Origin: Saposhnikovia divaricata
Lineage: Eukaryota; Streptophyta; Magnoliopsida; Apiales; Apiaceae
Direction of reading: 5' to 3'
NCBI GenBank assembly: GCA_036435485.1
Contig: CM071594.1
Coordinates: 199,666,216-199,730,215, forward strand
DNA: 64,000 nucleotides
In this document: one piece after another, positions 10,316 through 22,190 of the stretch
Numbering within the stretch: position 1 is the first letter of the stretch
Layout: every line of letters begins with the position of its first letter
Position numbers and translations under genes: made by a program
The notes under the pieces: generated by a model
Database searches by the model: none
The model's input: the letters and a program-made list of their open reading frames with translations, nothing else
What the model was told of the DNA's origin: nothing

Positions 10316-12363
10316 GGGAATTGATTTGAAAGAATTGAACTAACATGAGAAGTCAAAAAGGCTTTCTTAGGGACATGAGTGGAACGTTTATGAGTACACA
10401 AATCTTTTAGACACTTAGCATAAGAGGGAATTTGTTGAATGGCATCTAAAAGAGGAATGTTGATCTCGACTTGTTTGAAAACTTCCAAAATCTTTTCGAT
10501 TTGAGGTGATTGTTTGTTTGGGATGAGTCGTTGAGGATAAGGAGCTTTAGGATTAAAGACTCGTTCGTTAGACACATCGGGAAGAGAAGTGGAAAGTGGA
10601 ACGATATTTGAAGATTTGTTAGTTGTTGAGGATGATTTAAGAGGAGAATTTGATGACTCGGGAGTGGATTTCGATGATGAAGGTTCGAGTGGTGAATGTG
10701 TGAGAATAGATGACTCGAGAGGTTCGGAAGTTGGAGTAAGGTTTGAATGATCAAGTGTAGGGTTCGGTTCAACATTTGATTCTTCTTCTTCTTCTTCTTC
10801 CTTGGAAGACTCGACACCTACTTGATTATTAACTTGGTTTCCCGACCTAAGAGAGATGATAGCATTAACATTTTCGTGAGGTCTTTGGTTGAGAGGGAAT
10901 TTAGGGTTGACCTCTGGTTGACTCGGGAACTTATTCTTCTCTCGCTCACACATGGCGTTGGCTAATTGACTCACTTGGACCTCTAGCTTAGATAAGGCTT
11001 GAGTACTAGCATTTAAAATTTGCCTATCTTGAGTCATGGTTTGCATGAAGGTCTGTTGAGATTGAGCCAAATTAGTTGTTGATTTTAAAAGCGCATCAAG
11101 AGTCTTTTCCAAAGAATTAAGTCTCTTATCCGACTCATGAAAGTCGGGTGGGTGGGCGGGTGCTTGATTTGGATAAGAAGGTTGAGTTGGATAAGGACCG
11201 AGATTTTGAGTAGGGTTTGGAAAGGGACCTTGATTTGGAGTCGAGAAAGAATTTTGATTAGGCCTTTGAAAAGATGGAGTATTTTGAAACGAAGGTTGAA
11301 AAGAAGGCGGATTTTGGTAATTTGGCCCTTGGTTCCACGAGAAATTCGGGTGATTCCTCCACCCGGGATTGTAAGTAGGAGCAAACGGATCGTTCCTGGT
11401 GGGTGGTTGAGACACCGCATTAACTTGATCAAAAGCGAGATAGTCCGAAAAACCTTGATTGAAATTAGGGCACATAGACACATTTGAGGGGGCCTTACTA
11501 GTTTCTAGGGCTTCGAGTCTCCTAGTTAGAGTGGCTAATTTGGCATCGTTTGCAATCGAACTCCCAATCGAATGCAAACCCTTAGATGAACTAGACGACT
11601 CATTAGACTTGTTAGGTTCCCTAGTAGACTCCCACAACATGGTCTTCTCGGCTAATTCTTCGAAAAATTTCCAACCCTCGTCCTCATCTTTCTCCATGAA
11701 TTTACCTTGGCACATAGATTCCAACAACGCGGTTGTTGGTCCATCTAAGGCCTCATAAACGATCTTACAAAGCCTCCATTTTTCTATTCCGTGGTGGGGG
11801 CATTGTGATAAAAGATTTTTGAAACGATCAAAATATTTCCAAAAAGACTCATTTTCCTTTTGATGAAATTGATTTATCTCGTTTGTAATTCTTGTAGTCT
11901 TATGGTTTGGAAAATATTTTTTAAGAAAAATTACTACAAATCCCTCCCACGTGGAAATAGAATTAACCGGTAGGCTATACAACCATTTCTTAGCATTTTC
12001 TTTAAGCGCAAAATTAATGAGTCTAAGCCTAATCGAGTCCTCGGTTAATTGTTGGAGCTTTTGTAAGGCACAAACCTCCTCAAATTCATGAAGAAAGAGA
12101 TACGGGTCCTCACCCTCGCTCCCGTTAAATTTAGGTAACATACTGATGTGGTGAGCTTTAATTTCGAAATTATTACCATTAACGGGAGGAAGGGTGATAC
12201 ACGAAGGTTGGGCGGAACGAGTGGGATAGCAACGGTCCCTAAGAGACATGGCCATGTTTACTACGGGTTCGGAATAATCTAAAGACTCGGAATTAGACGA
12301 TGAAGAAGTCTCGAAAGATCTCACTAGTCTAGAAGAATTATCCCTAATCCACGTAGTTCGCAT
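10312..12363 (-). CDS. Element A gag protein
   Basis: The frame is open from 12411, but I prefer the Met at 12363 (MRTTWIRD) because element B gag begins in the same way (MRTRLQTRK). The product is about 683 residues. The retrotransposon gag domain spans roughly residues 75-215 (RLRLINFALKENAKKWLYSL, then CPHHG). The second half is rich in Pro, Asn, Gln and Ser, contains RNHPNFSW that element B also has, and lacks a CCHC zinc knuckle. Near the end lies QIEKILEVFKQVEINIPLLD, a segment normally found just before the protease in Athila-type polyproteins. Gag would form the virus-like particle. The frame is free of stops, so it may still be expressed from the 5' LTR promoter. Confidence 0.88.
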   Translation of the reverse strand: MRTTWIRDNSSRLVRSFETSSSSNSESLDYSEPVVNMAMSLRDRCYPTRSAQPSCITLPPVNGNNFEIKAHHISMLPKFNGSEGEDPYLFLHEFEEVCALQKLQQLTEDSIRLRLINFALKENAKKWLYSLPVNSISTWEGFVVIFLKKYFPNHKTTRITNEINQFHQKENESFWKYFDRFKNLLSQCPHHGIEKWRLCKIVYEALDGPTTALLESMCQGKFMEKDEDEGWKFFEELAEKTMLWESTREPNKSNESSSSSKGLHSIGSSIANDAKLATLTRRLEALETSKAPSNVSMCPNFNQGFSDYLAFDQVNAVSQPPTRNDPFAPTYNPGWRNHPNFSWNQGPNYQNPPSFQPSFQNTPSFQRPNQNSFSTPNQGPFPNPTQNLGPYPTQPSYPNQAPAHPPDFHESDKRLNSLEKTLDALLKSTTNLAQSQQTFMQTMTQDRQILNASTQALSKLEVQVSQLANAMCEREKNKFPSQPEVNPKFPLNQRPHENVNAIISLRSGNQVNNQVGVESSKEEEEEEESNVEPNPTLDHSNLTPTSEPLESSILTHSPLEPSSSKSTPESSNSPLKSSSTTNKSSNIVPLSTSLPDVSNERVFNPKAPYPQRLIPNKQSPQIEKILEVFKQVEINIPLLDAIQQIPSYAKCLKDLCTHKRSTHVPKKAFLTSHVSSILSNQFP

Positions 12364-13331
12364 AAACCACAAAAGGAAACACGTAGCAAGTAAGTGCGAT
12401 AAAATAAACACACAAAAAAAAAGGGGTGTAAAATTAAAAGAAAAAATTCTAAACCTAGGGTTCCCTATTAAAATAATTAGACCTTGCTCCTAACTGTAAG
12501 GGCTACCAAAAACTAGGTAAATCAATAATTATTCGAACCGGCTTGGCCAGGTAGGTGCAAGCATTGCCAAGAGGCTAAACACCAGCCTAGACACCAAACC
12601 TTAATTGGCCAGGTCAGCTTTCGCTTTCCTAGACACCAAAAAGTAAGAATAATTAAAGATTACTTCGTTTCTTAAGCACCTTCCTAATTGAGCGCGAAAA
12701 TCCTAGGGGCAAAACGTCTAATTAATTTTATTAAAGGCTAGGTATGCAAAATGAGGGATTAAATTGTTTTTGGGCTAAGGAAAGAGTGATGAAATCCCTT
12801 CCCTTATCTTTTGAGAGGTTTTGCCCTTAATGTTTATTTACAAAATGATGCAACAAACAAAGATATAAACAAAAATTATAAACAAATATGGATGCTTACA
12901 CTACGTGATTTAATCTAAAGAAAGAAAGAAATTTAACGTACCTTAGGGTCCTCCAGCGATCACCACAATTATAGGTACGAAAAATTAAAAACAAAAAAAA
13001 TAAAAATCTAGATGATGTGCCCTAAGTGATTAAATGCATGATGCAACAATTATGTATTTACAACTAATTTTTTGGATTTTTGTATTTTCAATTTTTTTTT
13101 GTGATTTTTGAATTTTTTGAATTTTTTGTATTTTTCTAAAAATAAGAAAAAAAACGAAAAGAGTGAGATACGGTTACCGAAGCTTGCTTTCCATAAATTC
13201 CAATTTTTCCTCGCTTCGTTGAGAAGAGTTCCGAAATCTCAAGCTTTCCTAAAAAGAACGAAATAAAAAAAATAAGACAAGAAATAAAACTAACTCGAAA
13301 AATTAAAAATTAAGGCGCGAAAAATAATTAG
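12364..13331 (-). other. Element A 5' leader
   Basis: About 970 nt lie between the primer-binding site and gag, AT-rich with long T and A runs and no supported frame. The leader of element B is only about 115 nt, so A may hold an insertion or intron here. Confidence 0.6.
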
Positions 13332-13349
13332 TCCCCGGCAGCGGCGCCA
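13332..13349 (-). promoter_or_regulatory. Element A primer-binding site (tRNA-Asp type)
   Basis: Minus strand TGGCGCCGCTGCCGGGGA starts 7 nt inside the 5' LTR. It is complementary to the 3' end of plant tRNA-Asp(GUC) except for one base, as in Athila-lineage elements. Confidence 0.88.
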
Positions 13350-13355
13350 AAAACT

Positions 13356-14838
13356 TGTTGTGCTAGAAATATTTAAATCATTTGAATCGCAAGCGCACAA
13401 TTCGTTTCGTTGTATTATTTTATTGATTCGTTCCTCAGGGACTAATATTTTCGCATTCCTTAATTTCTAACTTAATCGAATTAGAACAATTGATTTTGAA
13501 AAATTTGGATTTTTACTAATTAATTTTAAGAAGAAATCTAATTTAAACTAATTAAAAGTGAATTATTCTAAATTAATTCCTAATTAAGTAAAAATGAAAA
13601 GAACTAAAAACTATTTCTAACAAATAATTAAAAACTATCTAAAATGCGAAACAAATTTATTTTCTAACTAATTTATTTACAAAAATTTTATTCTAGAAAT
13701 TCAGAAAAGCAAAGCAATAAAACTCGGATACATCCAACACCGAAATCTAAACAACAGCAAGCAGATTTAATTAACCAAATCGAAACCCATCAATAGTAAT
13801 TTGGCAACGAGCGCAGAAGTCCAAAAAAAACAAAACAAAACTCGGACTTAATAACAGTAAAACCACAGCGCAGACTAATTCTCAGAAAACATTACTCGAC
13901 ATACTCAGCTAACAACAAACCCAATAGAAACGGAACCAAACAAGACAACAAAACGAAGAATCCAACAAAGGCAGCAATTTGGAAATGTTTGGGAAAAATA
14001 GAAAGACACGAATACAACTTCTACAACTCGAAACTTAGCTAAACGAAACAGGTAAAAGTAAACCAGCAAATCTCAACAAAAATAGCAACTCGTGGAAAAA
14101 ACAGAACATGGCTTAGCACGCAAACTCGCAGCGGACTCGACTAAAAACAAACCAAACAACAACGAAACTCATTTCCACTCAGCCAAGTTAACTCAGCTCA
14201 GCAACACGACTAGCAGAAATTCAACAGAAACGACACCATTCGGACAAAACAAGCACCGAAACGAAATCTCAGACACGGAACTGGTGACACGCGAACTCGG
14301 TACTAGATTCAGAGACGCAGCAGATTCGCACTCAACACTGCAAACAATCGATAAAACTCAGTAAAACTCGCAGACTACTACAAATAAAACGAACAAATAA
14401 ATCGCAGACTCATACAACAAATCAATGATCAATGAATTTACTCGCCAAACAGAAAACTTGGGTAGAAACTTTGCAATAAACTCGAAAATGAAAACAAATG
14501 AGCAGAGAAACAAAAACTCAGCAAAAACCATTACAAACAAACTCAGTTCACAACAACCACGGCTAACAATCACGAACTTAATCAACACCAACTCGGAAAA
14601 CAATGACTTGGAAAACAACAGCCACCAACACAGCTACGAATTCAAATCACACAAGAACTCCGATAAATACAGCCGAATTACAAACATTTGGAACTCAGAA
14701 CACAACTCAAACCAGACATCAAATAGACCAGCAAATTACAATCGAATTAAAACCCAGAAAATGCAGCAAAACTCAAAATAAATTCGTTGAAAACAAAGAT
14801 AAGTGTCGTGGCTTTGTGAAGAAAGAATGAAGAGAGAT

Positions 14839-14875
<37 letters not shown>

Positions 14876-15935
14876 AAGAGGGGGGTGGGCTCGCAGTGAA
14901 GGAAACAAAAAAAATGGGAAGGGAAGGGTTGTGTGCCAGATCAAAACAGAAAGAGGGGAAAGCTGGGTTGTATTTGTTCTTTAACGAAGCAGAGAAGAAA
15001 AATGAGGCCTGTAAAAAAAAACAGGGGAAAGATCTTTTTGCTTCGAATTAACAGAATATATGATGAAAAATTTATAAAACTATTTTATTTTGTTTTTTTT
15101 TCGAAAATTAAAAATAAAACTAAAGAAATAAAATACGAAATTGAAATTATACTAAAACGATGATTTGGAATTAAAATGGCCCACAATAAAATTGAGATTT
15201 TTAAAGGGGCAAACTACGAATTAAAAATTAAAACGGTAATTTAAAATTATGAACCCACAATAAAATTGAGATTTAAAGGGGCTCAAAATTAAAAATTAAA
15301 ACAAGGAGCAAGAAATTAAAATTTCGTTACTTTCAACCCCAAGTGGTTAGCAACGGGATTTACGAAAATAACGAAACAAGGCAACAATAACGAAAGAGCA
15401 AGACAAGAAATTAAAGGAAATGAAATTGCATTAAAATTAAAAAGAGTGTTTACAAGATTTGAAACTAAAGAAAATACAAGAAAATAAAACTAACCTAAAA
15501 TCTAAGTTACTAAATACAAGGGGGGTGAGGGGGTATTTATAGGATAGAAATTAGGGTTAAGGGGGGTGTTGGGTAAATCCCCACCATACATTTGGGTTGT
15601 GTGGTGGTGAAATCCTAGCCATCTATTTGTTTCCTTCCCCCTTAAGCTTTGAAGAGTTGATCTTGGCCATACACTTTGCTAATGTGTTCGGATGATCTCC
15701 ACCTTCCACTTGTCTTGAAATATTCCTTTTGCTCCAAGCTCCTAATTCTTTTCCTTCTTTCATTTTTGGTCCTTTTTCTTCCTCCTTTTTCCCTTCCTTG
15801 CACTTTATTTATTTATTTATTTTGTCATTTCTTTATTTATTTACGATTTACCTGAAATGCAACAAAATAATTTATTAAAACACGAGTTCAAGCAATAAAT
15901 AGGTAAATAAAATATGCAGAAATATGCACTTATCA
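13356..15935 (-). repeat. Element A 5' LTR (2580 bp)
   Basis: This is the promoter-bearing copy for the minus-strand element. It is bounded by the tRNA-Asp site on the inside and the GAATT duplication on the outside, and contains a (GA)15 run at 14841-14870. Confidence 0.93.
15534..15542 (-). promoter_or_regulatory. Probable TATA box of element A
   Basis: CTATAAATA on the minus strand, about 400 nt into the 5' LTR, followed by a pyrimidine/C-rich stretch. Position and sequence fit a core promoter that would drive gag. Confidence 0.55.
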
Positions 15936-16001
15936 GAATTAAACAACCAGGAAATATTTACCGATTGAGGATTTTACAAGAGAAAAAAACAAAAATTAAG
16001 C

Positions 16002-18461
16002 TTACACTATATAAGGAAGCACTTCAGGATTGTTTAAAAGAACAGTCAAATGTGCCTCATCACGCTCTGCCTCTTCAACTTCCTTCAGTTTCACTGTAGA
16101 CAATGGACCAGAAAGCTTGCTTTGGTCTTTTGGCATACCGGCTGTTTTGCAACTCTCTTTAATAAATTCTGTGCAGAATTCTACCGATTCTTCACCGAGA
16201 TAACTTTCTGCAATACATCCTTCCGGATAATAACGGTTTCGCACATAACTTTTCAGCACTTTATTGAACCGTTCAAATGGATACATCCATCTATAGAACA
16301 CTGGCCCACATAAACGCAATTCCCGAACTAAGTGAACTATGAGATGTACCATTACATCGAAAAATGAGGAATGAAATACTTTTTCGAGGTCACACAAAGT
16401 CAATATCACATCTGACTGCAGTTTATCCTGTTTCGCGACATCTACTACTTTACTACACAAGGCGTTAAAGAAAAAGCACAATCTTATTATTGTGACCCTA
16501 ACATGTTTTAGAAGAACGGAACGAATTGCAATCGGGAGTAATTGTTGAATGAGGATGTGGCAGTCATGGGATTTCAACCCATACATCTTTAAATCAGCCA
16601 TGGACACGCAATTTTTAATGTTCGAAGCATGTCCATAAGGAAGCTTCATAGATTGCAATGATGACAGCATTTCTTTTTTTTTTTCAGCCTTTAACAAAGT
16701 AAAATCGGAAGGGGGCAAGTAGGTTTTCTTTTCTCCTACTTGTGGAGCTAACTGAGTCCTAACACCCATCTCAATCATATCATTACGAGATGCCTCACTA
16801 TCTTTTGACTTAAACGGCAGATTTAACAACGTCCCAATCAGATTATCGCACACGTTTTTCTCGATGTGCATAACATCGAGACAATGACGGACATGGTGAA
16901 ACTTCCAATATTCCAACTCAAAAAATATAGATTTTTTCTTCCATGGACAGTCCTCCTTTTTTGACTTCTTCACTTCCTTTCCAAAAGAAAATTTAATTCG
17001 CTCCTGTTGCGCTAATACTTCTTCTCTAGAAAGGGGTGGACGTGGATTCCGAAACTCTTGCTCTCCATTAAAAGCTAACTTCTGCCTTCTATACGGATGA
17101 TAGTCAGGCAGATATCTACGATGACCTTGATAACACATTTTTCTACTATGAGTTAAGTACTTAGCCACGGTATCATCACCACAAATGGGACAACTCATAT
17201 ACCCTTTATTGACACAACCAGACAGATTTGCATATCCAGGAAAGTTATTTATCGTCCACATTAAAATTGCTTTTAAGGTGAAATATGATTTACTATAAGC
17301 GTCATACACATTTGGTTCACCTGCTTGCCAAAGCATTTTCAGATCATCAATTAATGGCTCTAAGTATACGTCAATATTATTACCTGGCTCATGTGGACCA
17401 GGAATTAATATCGATAACATTATAAACTTCCTCTTCATGCATAACCATGGAGGAAGATTATAAGCTACCAATAGTACCGGCCAATAGATGTACCTATTCT
17501 TCAGGCCATTATTATGTGGGTTTATTCCGTTAGCCGCCAAGGCTAATCGAAGATTTCTCGGATCACTAGCAAAGTCAGGCCATCGATAATCAATATTCCT
17601 CCATGAAGGAGAGTCGGCTGGATGTCGCATCTGACCATCATTTGTTCGCTGTTTTGAATGCTAAACCAACTGTTCAGCGGTATCAGGAGATTTAAACATT
17701 CATTTAAATCTAGGAATGATCGGGAAGTACCACATCACTTTAGCTGGAATGTTGACCCTAAGTTTACCGTCTTTCCCAACCTTCCAACAAGATGTATGAC
17801 ATTTAGGACACTCAGATGCATTAAGATTTTTACCCCTATATAGTATGCAATCGTTCGGACAGGAGTGAAATTTTATATACTCCAGGCCTAAATCAGATAG
17901 GGTTTTTTTCGCCTCATATGCACTAGCCGGTAACACGTGATCTTTAGGAAGGAAAGAGCCAACAGAAGAGAGAAGATCAGTGAAGGCAGTATCGCTAACA
18001 CCAAACCTAGCTTTCCAATTATGTAGTATTAACATTGACTCTAACTTGTTGCACTCACTACCCTTGTACAGAGGTTGTTCAGCATCAGCCATAAACCTAT
18101 TGAAGTCATAGGATTCATAATCACCAGAATTATAAGCCGCTTCACAAACATCAACGGTTTCAGATGGAGCAAATTCATCCTTAGGATGAAATGCACTATT
18201 AGCCGATGACCTAACACTTTTAGAACATTGTTCTTCATGCCAAATCCAATCACTATACCCCAAACACCAACTGTTTTCATATAAATGACCCCTGATTACT
18301 TTTACATTAAATTGTCTAAAATTAACGCATTTTGTACAAGGGCAAGGTATCTTCTTAGGATCAGTTGCATTTTCTTCTGCAAATATCAAGAAACTCTCGA
18401 CCCCTATTTCGTATTCTAAAGAATCCATATCCTTCGAAATCCATGACTTGTCCATATTCAT
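16002..18461 (-). pseudogene. TNP2 transposase of the CACTA element, 5' part
   Basis: One long frame from MNMDKSWISKDMDSLEYE. Residues 5-75 match the transposase-associated domain (PCPCTKC cysteines, WCLGYSDWIWHEE). A zinc-type CPKC segment follows, then the Transposase_21 (TNP2) core (WRNIDYRWPDFASDPRNLRL, LSGCVNKGYMSCPICGDDT), then a DUF4218-like part (LSQ-type helices and YRWMYPFERFNKVLKSYVRN). A TGA at about 17698 and a TAG about 36 nt later interrupt the frame just before the core; both fit C-to-T changes at codons that relatives use for Arg and Trp. The frame ends at a probable splice donor (GTAAGC) near 16006. The intron that follows hosts element A, and the gene resumes at 4722. TNP2 cuts and pastes the element; this copy cannot make a full protein without readthrough. 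Confidence 0.88.
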
Positions 18462-19016
18462 AAGACGGCAAGCTACCTACAATATAAATCTAGTTAGATT
18501 TAATATGTATATAACTAAGTACTTTGCTAAGCTACATTCATAAGTTAGCAGATTCATAAGCTAGTGTAGATTATAATCTAAGGTTATATTTCATTTTGAT
18601 TTTAATATTGTAACTTATATATAGTTGTAGTATATATTGACATGAATATCATTACTTTTAAACTAATTCTAATAGGGTACCTCAACCAGCTGCTGAAGCA
18701 TATAGTTTTCTACATTTCCAACTCTTCCAGACATTTCTTATGGAATTAAAACAAAGCTAATAGTTGTAAAGAAAGCTAACAGTTTATACATTTAAAAACA
18801 AGTAAGCAAAACACTAAAACCCCAAAAAATAATCAAAACAAAGCTACACACACCCATCATAATAATCAAAATAAAGCTAGGGTAGAATCCAAAGCTAACA
18901 CCAATACAAGTAATCAAACACCAAAACCCCAAAAAAATAAAGTTCAGAAAACATTGTCATATAAAAGATTATACATATAAAAACAAGTATATATACATAT
19001 GAATTTATACAAGCCA

Positions 19017-19018
<2 letters not shown>

Positions 19019-19078
<60 letters not shown>
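19019..19078. repeat. (AT)n microsatellite
   Basis: About 29 TA units in the CACTA terminal region. Confidence 0.97.
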
Positions 19079-19081
<3 letters not shown>

Positions 19082-19294
19082 TGCAAAAAAGGCACAAGAA
19101 CAAAACTAAATAGGGTTTAAAATTGAGTAAATTAGGGTTTCTTACTGTGAAGAAAGCTTAGATCGGGTTGTAAATCGAACCAAGGTCCAAGGTCCAAGCT
19201 CTGATTCATGCTTTAAATCGTCGGATTCATGCTTAATTGAACCTAAATCGAACTAATTAAGGTAAGAGAGATAAGAGAGATAGTGAGAACCGGA

Positions 19295-19329
19295 GATAGT
19301 GAGAGAGAGAGAGAGAGGGGAGAGAGAGC

Positions 19330-19378
<49 letters not shown>
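19295..19378. repeat. (GA)n microsatellite, interrupted
   Basis: Two GA runs separated by GGGGAGAGAGAGCTGC, about 84 bp in all. Confidence 0.95.
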
Positions 19379-19379
<1 letters not shown>

Positions 19380-19681
19380 GGAGAGTATAGACTATAGAGA
19401 CAATTAAAATGGGGGGAAGTGATATTATGTTTAAGGGGGGAAGTGAAATTTCGTTAAGGGGGAAATTGAAATTTTTTTGTGTATAAAGGGGGAAGGTACA
19501 GTGAACGCGTTAGTTTTTATTTTTAAAAAAGAGATTATACAACGCTTGTTATTAGAAGTGATGTCTGAAATATGCTTTAACATCGGTAGTGTACCAACCG
19601 ATTTCTCAAATACTTTTAACATCAGTGACATTTCTAACTGATGTTAAAGGTGTGATGTTATATCTACCATTTCTAGTAGTG

Positions 19682-21333
19682 ACTCAAGGAAATGGGATAG
19701 ATCACACATTGCAGATCAAATCATTGGAGATCCAAATGCAGGAGTGTGAACTAGGAGAGCAACTCAAAATGAGTGTCTCTATGGTTGCTTTCTATCTCAA
19801 ATTGAGCCTAAGAAACTTGATGATGCACTGTTGGATCCAGATTGGATTATTGCTATGCAGGAGGAGCTGAATCAATTTGAAAGAAACAAAGTATGGGAAC
19901 TTGTACCTGCACCACAGAACAGAACCATTGTTGGAACAAAATGGGTTCTGAAGAATAAGATGGATGAAAATGGTGTGGTAGTAAGAAACAAAGCAAGGTT
20001 GGTTGCAAAAGGATACTCTCAACAGGAAGGCATTGATTATGATGAGACATTTGCCCCTGTTGCTAGATTGGAAACCATCAGAATATTCTTGGCATTTGCT
20101 GCTCATTCAAATTTTAAAGTCTATCAAATGGATGTCAAGAGTGCATTTCTGAATGGAGAGTTGGAAGAAGAAGTTTATGTGTAACAACCACCTGGCTTTG
20201 ATGATCCACATTTCCCAGAATTTGTCTACAGATTGCTTAAGGCATTATATGGACTTAAGCAGGCTCCAAGGGCATGGTATGTATCACAATTTCTTCTGGT
20301 AAATCAATTCACTAGAGGCACATTGGATAAGACATTATTTTACAAGAGGTATGGTAATGATATTATCCTAGTTCAGATCTATGTGGATGATATCATATTT
20401 GGCTCTACAAATGAGAAGCTGTGTGAGAAATTCTCTAAGCTCATGCAGAGCAGATATGAGATGAGTATGATGGGAGAGTTGACATTCTTTCTTGGGTTAC
20501 AAGTTAGTCAGAGGAAGGATGGTATCATTATCAGTCAAACCAAGTACTTCAAGGATTTATTGAAGAAGTTTGATTTAGAAGATTGCTCACCTGCTAAAAC
20601 ACCCATGGCTACTCCCACTAAATTGGATGAAGATGCTAAAGGCAAGAAAGTAGATATCTCAATCTATAGAGGCATGGTTGGTTCTCTACTCTATCTCACT
20701 GCAAGTAGGCCAGACATCATGTTTGCAACATGTTTGCGTGCAAGGTTTCAATCAAATCCAAAAGAGTCACATTTCATTGCTATAAAAATGATCTTTAGAT
20801 ATCTGAAGGGCACTCCAAACTTGGGTTTATGGTATCCTAAGGACACAGGGTTCAATCTGGTTGGTTATTCTGATGCTGATTATGCTGGATGCAGAGTGGA
20901 TAGGAAAAGCACCTTAGGTAGCTACCAGTTTCTTGGACAAAGGTTAGTCTCTTGGTATAGCAAGAAACAACAATCTGTGTCAACTTCCACAGCTGAGGCT
21001 GAATACATAGCTACTGGAAGTTGCTGTGCTCAAGTGCTTTGGATTAGAAATTAGCTTAGAGATTATGGACTTGTGTTGGGAAGAATTCCAATCATGTGTG
21101 ACAACACAAGTGCAATCTCTATAGTTGCCAATCCTGTAAATCATTCTAGGACAAAGCACATTGACATCAGATATCACTTTATTAGGGAGCATGCAACTAA
21201 TGGAACCATTGAGTTACATTATGTTCCCACAGAGAAACAACTAGTTGATATATTCACTAAGCCATTAGATGAAGCCACCTTCACAAGGTTGGTTAGTGAG
21301 ATTGGAATGCTGAATTCTTCAGAATCTGGTTAA
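19682..21333 (+). pseudogene. Copia reverse transcriptase and RNase H
   Basis: The reading begins right at the CACTA border with KWDRSHIADQIIGDP. A TGA follows, then the RT core: LDDALLDPDWIIAMQEEL, FAPVARLETIR, YQMDVKSAFLNG and the catalytic QIYVDDIIFGS. RNase H follows with YSDADYAGCRVDRKST and STAEAEYIA, ending at FTKPLDEATF and a stop at 21333. In-frame stops are at ~19741 (TGA), 20182 (TAA, before QPPGF) and 21052 (TAG, after VLWIRN). All remain in one frame, so decay is by point changes. The upstream integrase is not in the window. Confidence 0.9.
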
Positions 21334-22190
21334 GTGAAAATATCAACTAGATTGTTGCAGCAGTAAACACTTACTTTATCTAAATTCTCAATATTTTGGA
21401 AGTAAGTATTGGCTGAAATATGATTTATAAATATTTCAAATTTGTTGCATATGTTGAAAATCATATTCGAATTAACTTGAAATTTCTATGAAATTTTAAG
21501 ACTATCACTATTTAATTTGTTAGAATATTCTTCATTTGAATAATTCTGGTAAATTTTGAAAAGATAGTGAAAAATAACTTTTATGAGTGGAAAGTGTAGC
21601 TCGATAAGTTAGACTTCTCGAATGACTTTCATGTATATGGTAGACTTCTCTAACAAGTCTATTTAGAACACTCTTGAGTTCTCGAATAGTGCATTTTGGA
21701 GAAATCGAACAGAGACTTGCTAGACTTCTCGAATAGGACATTTGAGTTCTCTAATGACTGAGTTCTCGAATAGAACATTTGAGTTATCGAATCAATTGAA
21801 AAGGCTGAATTCTCGCTGAATCTTAACCGTTTTTGGATTTTTATTTAGAATTTTTAAATCACTCATAAAAACATATTTTATTTAATTTGGAATTATTTCT
21901 AAGTTAGATAATAGCCAGCTGTGAGTTACAAACTGCTTGAGATATCGATTAAGCCTTTCTTGACTTATCGAATAGTTGATTTCTACTTCTCGAATGACTG
22001 ACTTGTCGATACAAAACATATATCTAATCGACAATTCAAGTACTTCATACTTATACAGCTTTACATCTATTCATTTCATTTCATTTGATTTCTCAAGCAT
22101 CTAAAGTTCCAAAACCTCTAAAAACCCTAACTTCAAAAGCTAAATTTCTTCTTCAACCTTCATTCTCTTCTCTCATCTCTCTGTGTAACA
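21334..22190 (+). other. Spacer between Copia pol and the extra frame, with TTCnnGAA sites
   Basis: No coding frame. It contains five copies of TTCTCGAA (21615, 21679, 21726, 21763, 21987), each matching the heat-shock-element core TTCnnGAA, spread over 380 nt. About 200 nt after the last copy comes the ATG of the extra frame at 22191. This could be a promoter for a separate transcript; that is inference. Confidence 0.5.

Larger units (their letters stand above)
4723..15935 (-). mobile_element. LTR element A: Athila-like, gag-protease only, non-autonomous
   Basis: Two LTRs (13356-15935 and 4723-7340) flank a 6.0-kb interior on the minus strand. The target duplication is GAATT (4718-4722 and 15936-15940). 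The LTR reads TGATAAGTGC...CTAGCACAACA on the minus strand. The primer-binding site matches the 3' end of plant tRNA-Asp with one difference. The interior holds only a gag and a retropepsin with the DLGAS active site, both typical of the Athila lineage of Ty3/gypsy. I see no reverse transcriptase, RNase H or integrase. The LTRs differ by only about ten substitutions over 2.58 kb by eye, plus slippage in a GA run, so the insertion is young. Movement would need enzymes from another element. Confidence 0.92.
1..19681 (-). mobile_element. CACTA (En/Spm) DNA transposon, one end in window
   Basis: On the minus strand the element begins at 19681 with CACTACTAGAAATGG, the terminal signature of plant CACTA elements. 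It is followed by subterminal copies of TAACATC(A/G)GT in both orientations. Reading leftwards come a TNP2-type transposase gene and a second multi-exon gene with a Ulp1-like protease. The other terminus is left of position 1, so the duplication cannot be fully checked; the 3 bp next to the visible end are ACT (19682-19684). The element lies inside a Copia reverse transcriptase gene that begins immediately to the right, so it is younger than that Copia copy. It is itself interrupted by LTR element A at 4723-15935. Confidence 0.9.
18462..19681 (-). other. CACTA 5' terminal region with TIR and subterminal repeats
   Basis: Non-coding leader of the element. The TIR lies at 19667-19681. Between about 19577 and 19655 are four copies of a ~10-bp motif (TAACATCGGT, ACCGAT, AACATCAGT, ACTGATGTTA) in both orientations, the usual layout of TNPA-type binding sites. 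From 19410 to 19495 GGGGGAAG occurs four times. The remainder is AT-rich and includes two microsatellites. Confidence 0.75.
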
